From NCBI GenBank assembly GCA_002347485.1, contig DDXM01000054.1:72582-136581 (forward strand): 64,000 bases of DNA, written 5' to 3'. Source of the DNA: Anaerolineaceae bacterium UBA2260 (GTDB taxonomy: Bacteria > Chloroflexota > Anaerolineae > Anaerolineales > Anaerolineaceae). This document shows, one piece after another, positions 1 through 10,411 of this stretch. Position numbers and translations under genes: made by a program. The notes below the pieces were generated by a model, which saw nothing but the letters and a program-made list of their open reading frames with translations, was not told the DNA's origin and did not search any database. Position 1 is the first letter of the stretch, and every line of letters begins with the position of its first letter.

Positions 1-2
1 TG

Positions 3-1385
3 CTCGGACTGATCCTGCTGGGGATCGCGGGTGGAACTTACTATTTCGTCCAATTACGAAATCAACCCGCTGAAACCGAGACCCCGGCCGTGCAAACGAC
101 CAAAGTAAGAAAAGGGGACCTGGTGATCAGCGCGAACGGAACAGGGACCGTGTACCCGGCAGCCCAGGTGGATTTGGGATTCAAGAGTAACGGCGTCATC
201 TCTGAGGTTTACGTTTCTCCCAACCAAAAGGTGATCGAAGGAGACGTGCTGGCATCTCTCGAAAACGCAGCCCAGGTCGCCGCGTTCGCAGAAGCTGAAG
301 CGAACCTCAACAACCTGTTCTCACCTGCAGGGATCGCCGCGTACCAGATCGAAGTGGTCAACGCTGAGATCGAATACAACGAAGCGCTCGGGCAATCCTA
401 CACGCTCAATCGATCAATCGGTTCATCAGATTCCATCGCCATTCTGCAGGCAGCCTATTTGAACGCGCAGGAAAAGGTCGCCCTGGCGGAAGAGAAATTA
501 TTGGGTTTCAGCGGATACCCGGATGACGACATTAATAAGGTCAATGCCACCGCGGCGTTGGCAGCGGCAAAGTTGGATCTCTCATCGGCCAGCGCGAATT
601 TGAATTATTACAAAAGCGCGCCCGATGAATTGACCGCGGCTACAATCCTCGCAAACGTGGAGATCACCAAAGCCAAACTCGATGACGCGCGAGTCGCGCT
701 CGACATTCTGCAAAGCGGCGATAAAACAAGGCTCACGGAATCCCTCTCCGCCGTGGATAACACGCTGCTCGCCAGGGTTAAAAATATTTACCTTGATTAC
801 GAAAACGCGCGCATCAGCCTGGAAAACACGCGCATGGTCGCTCCATTCGATGGCGTTGTGGTCAATATCGACATGGTGCCCGGTCAAGTGGCAAGCGGCA
901 ACAGCCTGCTCACGCTCGCTGCGCTGGACACTTTACAGGTGAATTTTTATATGGATGAAACGGACCTTGCAGGACTGATGGTGGGAAACCGTGTGGTGTA
1001 CACCTTCAACGCCTATCCTGAATCCAGCATTTCCGGGGAGGTGACGTTGATCGAGAGCGTCCTGCAGAATTTTGACGGTTCACCCGCGGCCGTCGTATGG
1101 GGCTCGATCACAGAAGAAGCATCCTTCAATATCCTGGCTGGCATGACCGTGGACGTTGAGGTGATTGCTGGCGAAGTGCAGGGCGGCTTGATCATCCCGG
1201 TCCAGGCGCTTCGTGAACTCACCCCGGGTTCTTACGCGGTGTTCCTTGTCAAACCGGATGGCACGCTTGAACTCACACCGGTGAGCGTAGGGCTGCGTGA
1301 TTTTGCGAATGCCGAGATCACCGCCGGATTGAAAGCAGGCGATATCGTCAGCACCGGAACGATCGAGACAAATGATGGAAACTAA
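3..1385 (+). CDS. MacA-like periplasmic adaptor subunit (5' end outside window)
   Basis: Membrane-fusion (HlyD/MacA-type) adaptor that would link an inner-membrane ABC exporter to the cell exterior. The open frame runs back to the window edge through a hydrophobic stretch (GLILLGIAGGTYYF), the usual N-terminal anchor, so the true start lies upstream and the GTG at 90 is internal. A biotinyl-lipoyl-like half follows (around VYPAAQVDLGFKSNG), then an Ala/Glu/Leu-rich coiled-coil hairpin, the second lipoyl half (MVAPFDGVVVNIDMVPGQ) and beta-barrel segments. The stop overlaps the start of the ATPase gene, so the two are translationally coupled. The family is clear; the exported substrate is unknown. 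Confidence 0.88.
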   Translation, partial: LGLILLGIAGGTYYFVQLRNQPAETETPAVQTTKVRKGDLVISANGTGTVYPAAQVDLGFKSNGVISEVYVSPNQKVIEGDVLASLENAAQVAAFAEAEANLNNLFSPAGIAAYQIEVVNAEIEYNEALGQSYTLNRSIGSSDSIAILQAAYLNAQEKVALAEEKLLGFSGYPDDDINKVNATAALAAAKLDLSSASANLNYYKSAPDELTAATILANVEITKAKLDDARVALDILQSGDKTRLTESLSAVDNTLLARVKNIYLDYENARISLENTRMVAPFDGVVVNIDMVPGQVASGNSLLTLAALDTLQVNFYMDETDLAGLMVGNRVVYTFNAYPESSISGEVTLIESVLQNFDGSPAAVVWGSITEEASFNILAGMTVDVEVIAGEVQGGLIIPVQALRELTPGSYAVFLVKPDGTLELTPVSVGLRDFANAEITAGLKAGDIVSTGTIETNDGN

Positions 1386-2120
1386 ACCTCAAGACAGGTT
1401 GCCTGTCATCCAAATCGAAGGAATCACCAAGGTTTACGGTGAAGCTGAAGCCGAGGTGCACGCCCTGGCGGGTGTTGACTTGAAAGTGGAACAGGGTGAG
1501 TTCGTAGCCATTATGGGACCCTCAGGCTCAGGCAAATCGACCCTAATGAACATCCTCGGCTGTCTTGACCGACCCACAAGCGGTTCCTATCTTTTGGATG
1601 GAGAGAATGTCAGTCAAATGAGCAAGGATGAACTCGCCCAAATCCGCAATCAGAAACTGGGTTTCATCTTCCAATCCTTCAACCTGCTTCCACGACTGAC
1701 AGCCAAGGCGAATGTCATGTTGCCCATGCTCTACAATCTGCACGAGGATGTTACCACCGCGGAAGCAGCGACCCGCGCTTTAGGCGCACTGGAGTCTGTC
1801 GGTCTCAAAGACCGGGTCAATCACCGCCCGAGCCAATTGTCCGGTGGTCAGCAACAACGCGTGGCTATCGCGCGCGCGCTGGTCAACAATCCTTCGGTCA
1901 TCTTTGCCGATGAACCCACCGGAAACCTGGATTCCAAATCAAGTGTTGAGATCTTAGACCTGTTGCACAATTTACACAAAGATGGCGCAACCATCGTGAT
2001 GGTCACACACGAACCCAAGATCGCGCAACAGGCAGGGCGCGTGATCTGCGTGATGGACGGACTGGTGCTGGATGGCAGCAACGGTGCAAACACACCCTGC
2101 ATGGAAAAGAGGGAGCGGGC

Positions 2121-2124
<4 letters not shown>
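1372..2124 (+). CDS. MacB/LolD-type ABC transporter ATP-binding protein
   Basis: ATPase of a MacB-type exporter. It shows Walker A GPSGSGKST, a Q-loop in FQSFNLLPRLTA, signature [15 protein letters not shown], Walker B VIFADEPTGNLDS and a switch His in VMVTHEP. At 250 residues it is the normal length for the LolD/MacB ATPase family. ATG codons at 1372 and 1375 are both possible starts. The gene overlaps the adaptor by 14 nt and the permease by 4 nt (ATGA), so the three form one operon. Export of macrolides, peptides or lipoproteins is known in the family; nothing here decides which. Confidence 0.93.
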
Positions 2125-3332
<1,208 letters not shown>

Positions 3333-3350
3333 ACAAAAATCGAGGTAAAA

Positions 3351-4004
3351 ATGAAATACACAAAAATCACACTACTTTCTCTGATCTTCATTTTGTTGTT
3401 GGCTGCCTGCGGCAGCGCGCCTGTGGAACAACCCCCGGCGGCTTTGCCGGTAGAGCCCACCAACATGAATGCCATTGGTACTCCGCAAGCGGATGAGACT
3501 CCTGCTCCAGCGTCATCAAGCACAAGCCTGGACCTCAGCAATGAAAACGCGCTTTCCTCACGGCTGGTGCTGGCAATGGGGATGTTGAAGTTGGAGGAGA
3601 CCGAATACCCCGTCACCAAGGAACAAGCGTCGGTTTTACTGATGCTGTGGCAGGGTCTGGTCAACCTGTCAAACTCAGGAACCAGCGCCGAGGCGGAGGT
3701 CAACGCGCTGCTTACGCAGATCGAATCGACGCTCACACCGGAACAGATCCAGCTGATCAATGGGATGAAACTCACCCAAACCGATACCCAGGCGTGGGCG
3801 CAGGAAAACGGCATCACGCTCGGAACGGGCACGGGAACCGGCACTGGTATGGGGCAAGGCCAGGGGAGTAATCTAACTGCCGAGGAAAAAGCCACCCGCC
3901 AGGCCGCCAACAACCCAACCGGGGATACTTCCAACCGCGAGAACAGCCTTTCAAACGCGTTGACACAGGCATTGATCGAGTTCCTGGAAAACAAGATCGA
4001 GTGA
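3351..4004 (+). CDS. Predicted lipoprotein with Gly-Thr repeat
   Basis: A 217-residue secreted protein with an N-terminal signal peptide and lipobox (LLLAAC, Cys 20), then a Pro/Ala-rich linker. A central helical part (about 60-150) contains SRLVLAMGMLKLEETEYPVT, and a short low-complexity GTGTGTGTGMGQGQG run follows near residue 165. It begins 18 nt after the permease stop, so it is probably the last gene of the MacAB-type operon. No known domain was recognised; it could be a cargo or accessory lipoprotein of the exporter. Confidence 0.75.
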   Translation: MKYTKITLLSLIFILLLAACGSAPVEQPPAALPVEPTNMNAIGTPQADETPAPASSSTSLDLSNENALSSRLVLAMGMLKLEETEYPVTKEQASVLLMLWQGLVNLSNSGTSAEAEVNALLTQIESTLTPEQIQLINGMKLTQTDTQAWAQENGITLGTGTGTGTGMGQGQGSNLTAEEKATRQAANNPTGDTSNRENSLSNALTQALIEFLENKIE

Positions 4005-4103
4005 GAATTATCATCAACGAATTTCAGAATAACGAATGTGTCACACTATCGCTCAGTTGAGATCGTTACGAAAAAAAAGAATCAATTAGCGCACAGGGGG
4101 TTT

Positions 4104-4147
4104 TAGAAAAAAGAATTCCGGCTAACGAGTCGGAATCCTTTAATTTT
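4104..4147. terminator. Bidirectional intrinsic terminator
   Basis: Inverted repeat ATTCCG (4115-4120) and CGGAAT (4131-4136) with a 10-nt loop. An A-run on the left acts as a U-run for leftward transcripts, and a T-rich tail lies on the right. It sits between the convergent lipoprotein gene and the small membrane gene. Confidence 0.6.
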
Positions 4148-4190
4148 TATAGGTAACACCATCTTCAGGGAACAACCAATTCCCTTTGTT

Positions 4191-4442
4191 TTAGTCTTTT
4201 TGCAGATCCTTCTTCTTCATACCGGCAAGGAACCCGACGAGCAAACCGATCACGATAATGACAAAGTAAAAAGAAAATCCCCACAGCGCAAAAACACGCT
4301 TGCTTAGATAGGTGAAGAAAACCAGGGAGAACACCAAAAATACCACGATGATGGTTGCGCTTATGCGGCTGGTGTGCACTTTTCGGGAAAGGAAATAACC
4401 GATCATGATGAGTAAAACAAAGAGGAGCACGCGAAAAAGCAT
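4191..4442 (-). CDS. Small three-helix membrane protein
   Basis: An 83-residue protein that is nearly all hydrophobic: helices at about 2-18, 28-45 and 53-74, with a lysine-rich C-terminal tail (MKKKDLQKD). No family was recognised. It lies 7 nt after the rlmB stop in the same direction and ends before a strong leftward terminator, so it is the last gene of the PIN-TRAM, cysS, rlmB transcript. The function is unknown. Confidence 0.6.
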   Translation of the reverse strand: MLFRVLLFVLLIMIGYFLSRKVHTSRISATIIVVFLVFSLVFFTYLSKRVFALWGFSFYFVIIVIGLLVGFLAGMKKKDLQKD

Positions 4443-4449
4443 CGTTAGT

Positions 4450-5187
4450 TCACTTCTTTTGGCGCGCCATCATCGCCTGGTAGAGCACAATGGAACCGGC
4501 GACGGCGGCGTTGAGGGATTCGATCTTTCCGCGCATGGGCAGGCTGAGAAGGAAATCACAGGATTGGCGCACGAGCAGCCGCAATCCCTCACCCTCGTTA
4601 CCCACCACGATGGCGAGCGGACCCGACAGGGAGACCTCGCCGGGCGAGGATGCCCCTTCTTCACCCGCCAGGCCCACCACCCACGCCCCTGTTTGCTTAA
4701 GTTGTTCCAATGTGCGGGTGATGTTGCCCTGGGTGACCAGCAAGTGCTCCGACGCGCCCGCCGAAGCAGTCACGACAGCCGGGGTCACACCGGCAGCGCG
4801 GTGCTGCGGGATGACCACGCCATGCACACCGGCGGCTTCGGCTGTGCGCAGCAATGTTCCCAGGTTTTGCGGGTTTTGGATCAGGTCAAGCACCAGCACA
4901 AAAAGGTCCTCACCTGATGTATTCGCGTTGTCGATGATGTCGGTAAGGTTCACGTACGGATATTCACTCACCTCCAACGCCACGCCCTGGGGGTTCTCGC
5001 CCATGCGCTCAAGCCGTTCTCGGGTCACCCGTTCGGTCGGAATTTTTCGGCTGGCTGCCACGCGCATGATCTCAGCGACGCGGCCTTTTTCATCTACGCC
5101 TGTAGCGACAAGCAGTTTGAACACCTGGCGGCGGCGCGCTGCGAGCGCTTCCATCACCGGGTTGCGCCCGGTAATCCATTCTCTCAT
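4450..5187 (-). CDS. rlmB: 23S rRNA (guanosine-2'-O-)-methyltransferase, TrmH/RlmB family
   Basis: SPOUT-class RNA 2'-O-methyltransferase. The N-terminal substrate-binding domain starts REWITGRNPVMEALAARR; the catalytic half holds motif 1 (LDLIQNPQNLGTLLRTAEAAG), motif 2 (IVVGNEGEGL) and motif 3 (LPMRGKIESLNAAVAGSI). The ATG at 5187 is chosen because the conserved N-terminus begins there; an upstream in-frame ATG would extend into cysS. A GGAAGTGA Shine-Dalgarno lies within the end of cysS, and the intergenic gap is 7 nt. Other TrmH paralogues act on tRNA, so the exact target is inferred. Confidence 0.9.
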   Translation of the reverse strand: MREWITGRNPVMEALAARRRQVFKLLVATGVDEKGRVAEIMRVAASRKIPTERVTRERLERMGENPQGVALEVSEYPYVNLTDIIDNANTSGEDLFVLVLDLIQNPQNLGTLLRTAEAAGVHGVVIPQHRAAGVTPAVVTASAGASEHLLVTQGNITRTLEQLKQTGAWVVGLAGEEGASSPGEVSLSGPLAIVVGNEGEGLRLLVRQSCDFLLSLPMRGKIESLNAAVAGSIVLYQAMMARQKK

Positions 5188-5194
5188 CAGTGGA

Positions 5195-6589
5195 TCACTT
5201 CCAATGCCAGGAGGTGCCTTCGAGGCTGTCCTCCAACACAACCCCCAGTTCAGCCAGGCGGTCGCGCACTTTATCGGAGAGTTGCCACAATTTGTTGGCG
5301 CGCAGGTCTTTTCGGATCTCGATCAGAAGGTCGACAAAGCTATCCACGGAGTGATCGGAAACCTCGGCTTTTTCGAGCGTGAGCCCCAGTACACCGGCCA
5401 GTTTGCGTAGCAAAAGCTGCGCGGTGGACAGTTGCTCATCGGTCGCGCCGTCAGCGCGCGCCTGGTTGATGACCCGCACCAGTTCGAACAAGGCTGCCAG
5501 CGCGCCGGAGGTATTGAAATCGTCATCCATCGAGCGGATGAAGCCCTGCTCAGTCGCTGCCGCCTGGTTCGCAAGTACCTTCTCACCCTCCGGTGAAATT
5601 CCGGAAGCGCCGGGCAGCGCGGGTTTGAGTCCGGAGCGCAATCGGTCAATGGCGCGTTCTGCCTGCGCGAGAATGTCATCGGAATAGGAAAGCGGGTTGC
5701 GGTAACCCGAATTGAGCACTAACATGCGCAGCGTATCCGCGGGATGATTGGCGAGAAATTCCTCGATCGTGACCAGATTGCCGATGGATTTCGACATTTT
5801 CTCGCCGCTCAACTGAAGCATGCCATTGTGTATCCAGTAACGGGCAAACTGCTTGCCGGTGAAGCTCTCGCTTTGGGCAATCTCATTCTCGTGATGCGGA
5901 AAAATCAGGTCATTTCCGCCGCCGTGAATATCAATCTGCTCGCCGAGATGATTCAAGTTCATGGCAGAGCACTCGATGTGCCAGCCCGGGCGACCCTTGC
6001 CCCATGGGCTATCCCAGGCAGGTTCGCCGGGTTTGGCGGCCTTCCAAAGGGCAAAATCCATGGGGTGTTCCTTGCGCTCGTCCACCTCGATGCGGTAGCC
6101 CGATTGCATGTCATCGATGCGCCGTCCGGAGAGTTTGCCATAAGCGCTGTCGCGGGTCACGCGGAAATACACATCCCCATCGACAGGGTAAGCGAACCCT
6201 TTTTCGATCAACCCGGAGATCATGGTGATGATTTGGTCCATTTCGCGGGTGGCACGGGGGTTAACCGTGGCGGGCAGGATATTGAAGGCTTTAAGATGTT
6301 CCTCAAATTCGCGGATATACATCTCGCCCAATGCAAAAGGATCCATCCCCTTTTCATTGGCGCGCAGGATGATCTTGTCATCGACATCGGTGAAATTCAT
6401 TACATGCCGTACATCAAAGCCCTTGAACTCAAAATAGCGCCGGATGATATCGAACACCAGCGCGGACATGGCATGCCCGATATGCGCCTTGGCGTAAACT
6501 GTGGGTCCGCAGACGTACATGCTCACCTTGCCCGGCTCCAGGGTAGTGAATTCCTCGATGGATCGCGATAACGTGTTATAAACTTTCAT
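5195..6589 (-). CDS. cysS: Cysteinyl-tRNA synthetase
   Basis: Class I synthetase of 464 residues, the normal length. It shows the zinc-binding CGPTVY, the HIGH signature in KAHIGHAM, the further zinc ligands in HIECSAMN and [17 protein letters not shown], and the KMSKS loop ([13 protein letters not shown]). The C-terminal part is the usual helical DALR-like region. The ATG at 6589 is preceded by AGGTG. It lies between the PIN-TRAM gene and rlmB in one leftward cluster, an arrangement also seen in other bacteria. Confidence 0.97.
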   Translation of the reverse strand: MKVYNTLSRSIEEFTTLEPGKVSMYVCGPTVYAKAHIGHAMSALVFDIIRRYFEFKGFDVRHVMNFTDVDDKIILRANEKGMDPFALGEMYIREFEEHLKAFNILPATVNPRATREMDQIITMISGLIEKGFAYPVDGDVYFRVTRDSAYGKLSGRRIDDMQSGYRIEVDERKEHPMDFALWKAAKPGEPAWDSPWGKGRPGWHIECSAMNLNHLGEQIDIHGGGNDLIFPHHENEIAQSESFTGKQFARYWIHNGMLQLSGEKMSKSIGNLVTIEEFLANHPADTLRMLVLNSGYRNPLSYSDDILAQAERAIDRLRSGLKPALPGASGISPEGEKVLANQAAATEQGFIRSMDDDFNTSGALAALFELVRVINQARADGATDEQLSTAQLLLRKLAGVLGLTLEKAEVSDHSVDSFVDLLIEIRKDLRANKLWQLSDKVRDRLAELGVVLEDSLEGTSWHWK

Positions 6590-6607
6590 TTTTCACCTGC
6601 AAAAGAG

Positions 6608-7696
6608 TTAATTCATTTCATCCGGGCGGGCAAAGATCATACGCCCGGCGGCGGTCTGCAGAACCTTGGTGACGACCACCGGGATCGACCTGTCCATATA
6701 TTCCCGGCCGTTTTCGACCACCACCATCGTACCATCATCCAGATACGCGATACCCTGACCGGACTCGCGCCCTTCCTGGATGACCTGTACCGTCATCATC
6801 TCACCCGGGATCAGCACGGATTTTACCGCATTGGCGAGTTCATTGACATTCAAAACGGTCACACCCTGCAGCTCAGCGACACGGTTGAGATTGTAATCGT
6901 TGGTGAGGATGGGACAGCGCATTTGACGGGCGAGCACCACCAGCTTGTCATCCACTTCGCGCACACCATCCACATCAATATCGCTGATGCGTACTGGAAT
7001 GCCTGGTTCCTTTTGGAGGGATGACAGAACTTCCATCCCACGGCGTCCGCGCTGCCGGCGCAGATTGTCCGGTGAATCCGCGATGTACTGCAGTTCGTTT
7101 AGAACGAAGCGTGGAATGAGCAGCGACCCGGGAAGGAAACCGGTACGCGAGATGTCGGCGATCCTCCCGTCGATAATGACACTGGTATCCAACAGGATGG
7201 TTCGCGAATCCGCCCAGTGCGATCCGTCGCTCTCGTTTTTATCAGGTGGGCGATTCCCGCGGATGCTGGAAATGAAACTGTATATATCATTCTGGCGCAG
7301 CCGGAAAATTAAAATGCCCATATAAGCGAACAGTACCGCGCCCACGAATGGAAGAATGCTGCCAAAAGGTTCCGGTAGAAGTGACAAAGGGAAGGAGAAG
7401 AGCGCGGCTGCAATCAACCCCACTACCAGTCCGACCATCGAAGCAAGCAGACTTTGCGTGGTGGCCTTTGCCAGCCCGTGGCGAATGGCTTTTGCTGGTC
7501 TAGTTGTGAAGTATGGGGTTAAGATAAGACCCACCAACGCGCCGAGCAAACCAAAGAGAAAACGATATTGCTCCACGGGCAGTCTTCCTACGGTAGGGTC
7601 CACGTTGAGCGTTGATCCAATGCGCTGCCCCCAAATTCCCCCCACGATTGCCATCACTACCATTCCAAATAAGCGAAAAATAAATTCTACTGACAT
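6608..7696 (-). CDS. PIN-TRAM domain membrane protein (YacL-like)
   Basis: Four hydrophobic segments at the N-terminus (about 1-130 of 362) precede a PIN nuclease-like domain (DTSVIIDGRIADI, then DDKLVVLARQ and LTNDYNLNRVAELQG with the acidic residues) and a C-terminal TRAM domain (VQVIQEGRESGQGIAYLDDGTM). This is the YacL architecture of Gram-positives and Chloroflexota, a putative RNase or RNA-binding protein at the membrane. The ATG at 7696 has an AGGAG site 8 nt upstream and is preferred to the ATG at 7753. It heads the cysS-rlmB cluster. Confidence 0.88.
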   Translation of the reverse strand: MSVEFIFRLFGMVVMAIVGGIWGQRIGSTLNVDPTVGRLPVEQYRFLFGLLGALVGLILTPYFTTRPAKAIRHGLAKATTQSLLASMVGLVVGLIAAALFSFPLSLLPEPFGSILPFVGAVLFAYMGILIFRLRQNDIYSFISSIRGNRPPDKNESDGSHWADSRTILLDTSVIIDGRIADISRTGFLPGSLLIPRFVLNELQYIADSPDNLRRQRGRRGMEVLSSLQKEPGIPVRISDIDVDGVREVDDKLVVLARQMRCPILTNDYNLNRVAELQGVTVLNVNELANAVKSVLIPGEMMTVQVIQEGRESGQGIAYLDDGTMVVVENGREYMDRSIPVVVTKVLQTAAGRMIFARPDEMN

Positions 7697-7849
7697 AATA
7701 ATTGCTCCTGAATAATTGCAAAAATCATTTATTAATGTACAGAATAAGTGCACAAAAAAATTATATTAAGATAATAGCATCCTAACCCCACTTCGTCAAT
7801 CCGGAAAAAGGTTGTGTACCTTATAATGAACAAATCGAATCGCATTTCG

Positions 7850-7878
7850 TTGACACTTAAATACCGTCGTGATAAAAT
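7850..7878 (+). promoter_or_regulatory. Promoter of tRNA-Glu
   Basis: Consensus -35 TTGACA (7850-7855), a 17-bp spacer and -10 TAAAAT (7873-7878). The expected start point falls a few bases before the tRNA 5' end at 7889. Confidence 0.8.
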
Positions 7879-7888
7879 CCTTGCACTT

Positions 7889-7961
7889 GCCCCCATCGTC
7901 TAGCGGCCCAGGACGTGGCCCTCTCAAGGCCAAAACAGGGATTCGAATTCCCTTGGGGGCA
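7889..7961 (+). tRNA. tRNA-Glu (anticodon CTC)
   Basis: The acceptor stem GCCCCCA (7889-7895) pairs with TGGGGGC (7954-7960), with discriminator A. The D arm begins TCGTCTAGC; the anticodon arm is TGGCC-CTCTCAA-GGCCA, giving anticodon CTC; the T arm is CAGGG-ATTCGAA-TTCCCT-like. CCA is not encoded. The overall sequence matches the bacterial tRNA-Glu pattern. Confidence 0.95.
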
Positions 7962-8028
7962 CACAATTTTTATCTATTGTGGTTATTTCCCATAAATTAT
8001 TAAGGCCCTCTTCAATACCCCACCTGCG

Positions 8029-8053
8029 CTGCACCGACCGCAGTGCGGTGCAG
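8029..8053. other. Hairpin downstream of tRNA-Glu
   Basis: CTGCACCG (8029-8036) and CGGTGCAG (8046-8053) form a perfect 8-bp stem with a 9-nt loop. No T-run follows, so it is not an obvious terminator. The 242 bp between the tRNA and the SDR gene hold no convincing gene; a 31-codon frame at 8102-8197 has no ribosome-binding site. Confidence 0.35.
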
Positions 8054-8203
8054 TGTCGAGGGTACAGGTGCCAAAACAGGGGGTCGCACGCTTCAAGTGT
8101 CATGAAATTCCCCTGGCATAAAAGAGGCTACGCAAAGGGCACTTTCTTAGAAGCCATCAAGGAGGAGCTGGCAAAGATATTCAGTTCAAGGAGATAAAAA
8201 GAA

Positions 8204-8983
8204 TCAAGGCATCCACGTCCGGTCTTCTGGCAAAGAATTTCCACCGTCCACCACGATCAGTTGACCGGTAATATAACTCGCCTCGGGATCTGCAAGGAAG
8301 CGCACCGCGTGCGCGACTTCTTCGGGAGAACCTGAGCGCTTCATAGGGCAGAGCAATCCTGCAGCCATTTCGCTTTCAAGTTGTGAGGCAGTGGCAATCC
8401 ACCCGGGTGCGACAGCATTTACCGTAATCCCATCCGCGGCGGTCTCCAACGCACAGGCACGGGTATATCCCCACATCCCGGCCTTAGCCGCGTGGTATGC
8501 GGCATCTCCTACAAATGCCTGCACCGGTCCGCTGGTTGAGGCAATATTGACAATCCTGCCATATTTCTGAGCACGCATCAAGGGCAACACTTCGCGAGTA
8601 ACCAGGAAACAGGTGGTCAGGTTACGTTCTAACGATGAATTCCATTCTGACAATGGAATGGAGTCCACCGGAGATTCGAACTGGATTTCTCCGACTACAG
8701 TCATACCTGCATTATTCACGCAGATATCAAGGCGTCCGAATCGATCGCTGATCTCACGGATCATCGCTGATACCGCCACTGGTTGAGTAAGATCAACGAC
8801 AATCCCCACGGCCTGAATTCCTTCTTGAACAAGCTCCATCGCTCTCTCGTGAATCCTTCCGGTTGTACTAACAATTACGATATTCGCGCCATCCTGACCG
8901 AGTGATCGAGCACAGGCCAATCCGATCCCTTGAGGGCTTCCTGCGCCTGTCACGAGAGCAACCTGATTAATTAATCGCTGCAT
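8204..8983 (-). CDS. Short-chain dehydrogenase/reductase (SDR)
   Basis: Classical SDR of about 259 residues. The NAD(P)-binding motif is [14 protein letters not shown] is the structural motif, and the catalytic Ser, Tyr and Lys are in NIASTSG and YHAAKAG. The C-terminal part [20 protein letters not shown] is typical of FabG-like members. Three ATGs lie close together; the one at 8983 is best spaced from a GGGAGAA site. The substrate is unknown. Not 3-oxoacyl-ACP reductase with certainty, since no fab genes are adjacent. Confidence 0.88.
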   Translation of the reverse strand: MQRLINQVALVTGAGSPQGIGLACARSLGQDGANIVIVSTTGRIHERAMELVQEGIQAVGIVVDLTQPVAVSAMIREISDRFGRLDICVNNAGMTVVGEIQFESPVDSIPLSEWNSSLERNLTTCFLVTREVLPLMRAQKYGRIVNIASTSGPVQAFVGDAAYHAAKAGMWGYTRACALETAADGITVNAVAPGWIATASQLESEMAAGLLCPMKRSGSPEEVAHAVRFLADPEASYITGQLIVVDGGNSLPEDRTWMP

Positions 8984-8995
8984 CATTTCTCCCAT

Positions 8996-9318
8996 GAATA
9001 TTTTACATTTTCCCTTGGTTGATTGTGTATCTCAGACTGAGTTGATTATTACAAATTAATACCTGATATTGACACCTGTTTTTGAAACCACACAGGAATA
9101 TTTATTAATTTTAATGTCAATTGTTGGCATAAGTATAGTTATATTCTAGAACCTATCCGTTTTTCCCCGTATGCACATGGAGAGAATAGCCATTTAGCTT
9201 AAATATTCATTCAAATCAAGCAAAAACGTTTAAACGAATTCCCGCGCTGCGTCCGATATCTTCAAAAGCGACGCGCATCAGCCAGCTCATCGTGTTTGCA
9301 TAAACGATCACGTTTCAA
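8996..9318. other. Intergenic region, no gene seen
   Basis: AT-rich stretch between the SDR start and the hemerythrin-like gene end. No open frame with a start site, RNA gene or strong terminator was seen. A weak imperfect hairpin (CGTG...CACG) lies just after the hemerythrin stop, and a TTGACA reading leftward could be part of an SDR promoter but lacks a good -10. Confidence 0.5.
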
Positions 9319-9879
9319 TTACGATCCAATGGTTTCCTCTTCAATGCGTTTCGCAAAATTCTCAAGGTGATCATGCAGGGGTTTTCCGTGCTTTTTATCG
9401 ATATGAGAAAATTCTCTCAATAGCATTTGCTGGTCATCGTCTTTGAGAATACGATTCGCCATCGGAAAGAGCATGTTGTCCTCATTCCAGATGTGGTTCA
9501 CATAATAAGAGGAAAGATCTCGCAACCCCTGGATGACCTTAGTTCTCGCATCCGGGTCGCCCTTCCTTAACAACTCCATGAATTTAACAATTTCTGAAAC
9601 AAAATTGTTTGCCTTCTTATGTTCCAGGGTCAATTGAGCCAGCGGACAGCCTGTGGCAGGAACCCCTCTTTTGATCAGCAAGGGAAATAACGCCTCTTCT
9701 TCCTTGGCATGATGCCATTTTTCGGCAAAAATACGCATGAACTCGATCAGGTCGGAGAATACTTCTTCTTCAATTTCCCATCCGTCCTCCATGGTTTGGG
9801 CAAAAATATTCAACGAGTTTACTACCCGGATGATCAGTCGATGTTCATCTTCCAAAATTTCAGTTGGCAGTGCGGCCAT
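9319..9879 (-). CDS. Hemerythrin-like HHE domain protein
   Basis: A 186-residue four-helix protein with diiron-type ligands in the hemerythrin pattern: H13 (EDEHRLI), H56/H57 with the E60-E62 cluster (WHHAKEEEALFP), H87 (LEHKKANN) and H129 with E133 (HIWNEDNMLFP). Such cytosolic proteins bind a diiron centre and act in O2 or NO sensing, iron storage or repair of iron-sulfur proteins. It is a single gene, with about 270 bp of gene-free AT-rich DNA upstream, next to the iron uptake locus. The exact role is not decided by the sequence. Confidence 0.88.
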   Translation of the reverse strand: MAALPTEILEDEHRLIIRVVNSLNIFAQTMEDGWEIEEEVFSDLIEFMRIFAEKWHHAKEEEALFPLLIKRGVPATGCPLAQLTLEHKKANNFVSEIVKFMELLRKGDPDARTKVIQGLRDLSSYYVNHIWNEDNMLFPMANRILKDDDQQMLLREFSHIDKKHGKPLHDHLENFAKRIEEETIGS

Positions 9880-10152
9880 CTTTCCCTCCTCTCAAAACAA
9901 CCCATTAATCCAACTTTACAAATCCAGAAAAAATTCCTACTCACTCGGCGGATTATTCACAGTCAACAACCGATCCGCCACCGCAATGTATCATTATTGA
10001 GGATTTAATATTACTATAATCAATTCTCCCCACTAATTCAATATCAGCATCATAAGATTCTCAGAATTAGCTGAATTGAGATCACAAAACATGGGTGGCG
10101 TGATTTAAAAACCTATCAAATAGACCGTTTTGAACAACGACACCCAAAGGAA

Positions 10153-10410
10153 TTACTTCGTGGCAATGTCAACTGTCTCTATGTAGAACAAATGATTGGT
10201 GCGATCTGATGGCTCGTTTTTACACAGGTTCTTAGCCGAGCAACCGGAACAGGTATCACCGCAGGATTGGTATTGTTTTACCAGACCGAGCCTGGTCAGG
10301 TGTTCGAGTAAAACCTGTATCAAGGCTGGGGTCGTGTTCATCTTAACAGCCAGATCATTAATGCTGTGTGTTCTGCCAGTTCTAATTTCAGTTAAAAGTT
10401 TTTCGAGCAT
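10153..10410 (-). CDS. feoC: FeoC-like iron transport regulator
   Basis: An 85-residue winged-helix protein: the helix-turn-helix is around SINDLAVKMNTTPALIQVLL and is followed by the cysteine set CGDTCSGCSAKNLC, the spacing that binds a [4Fe-4S] cluster in FeoC proteins. The ATG at 10410 starts 1 nt after the feoB stop, so it is the third gene of the feo operon. FeoC in enterobacteria stabilises FeoB; here it may sense Fe-S or oxygen. The upstream in-frame ATG at 10449 would lie inside feoB and is rejected. Confidence 0.85.
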   Translation of the reverse strand: MLEKLLTEIRTGRTHSINDLAVKMNTTPALIQVLLEHLTRLGLVKQYQSCGDTCSGCSAKNLCKNEPSDRTNHLFYIETVDIATK

Positions 10411-10411
10411 C

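Noticed and set aside
7979..8197. A 72-codon plus-strand frame after tRNA-Glu, or its 31-codon end from ATG 8102.
   Set aside because: No ribosome-binding site, part of it lies over a hairpin, and no recognisable protein pattern.
7889..8204. Attachment site of an integrated element at the tRNA-Glu 3' end.
   Set aside because: The tRNA 3' end is not duplicated and no integrase is nearby; only a 12-bp internal piece repeats.
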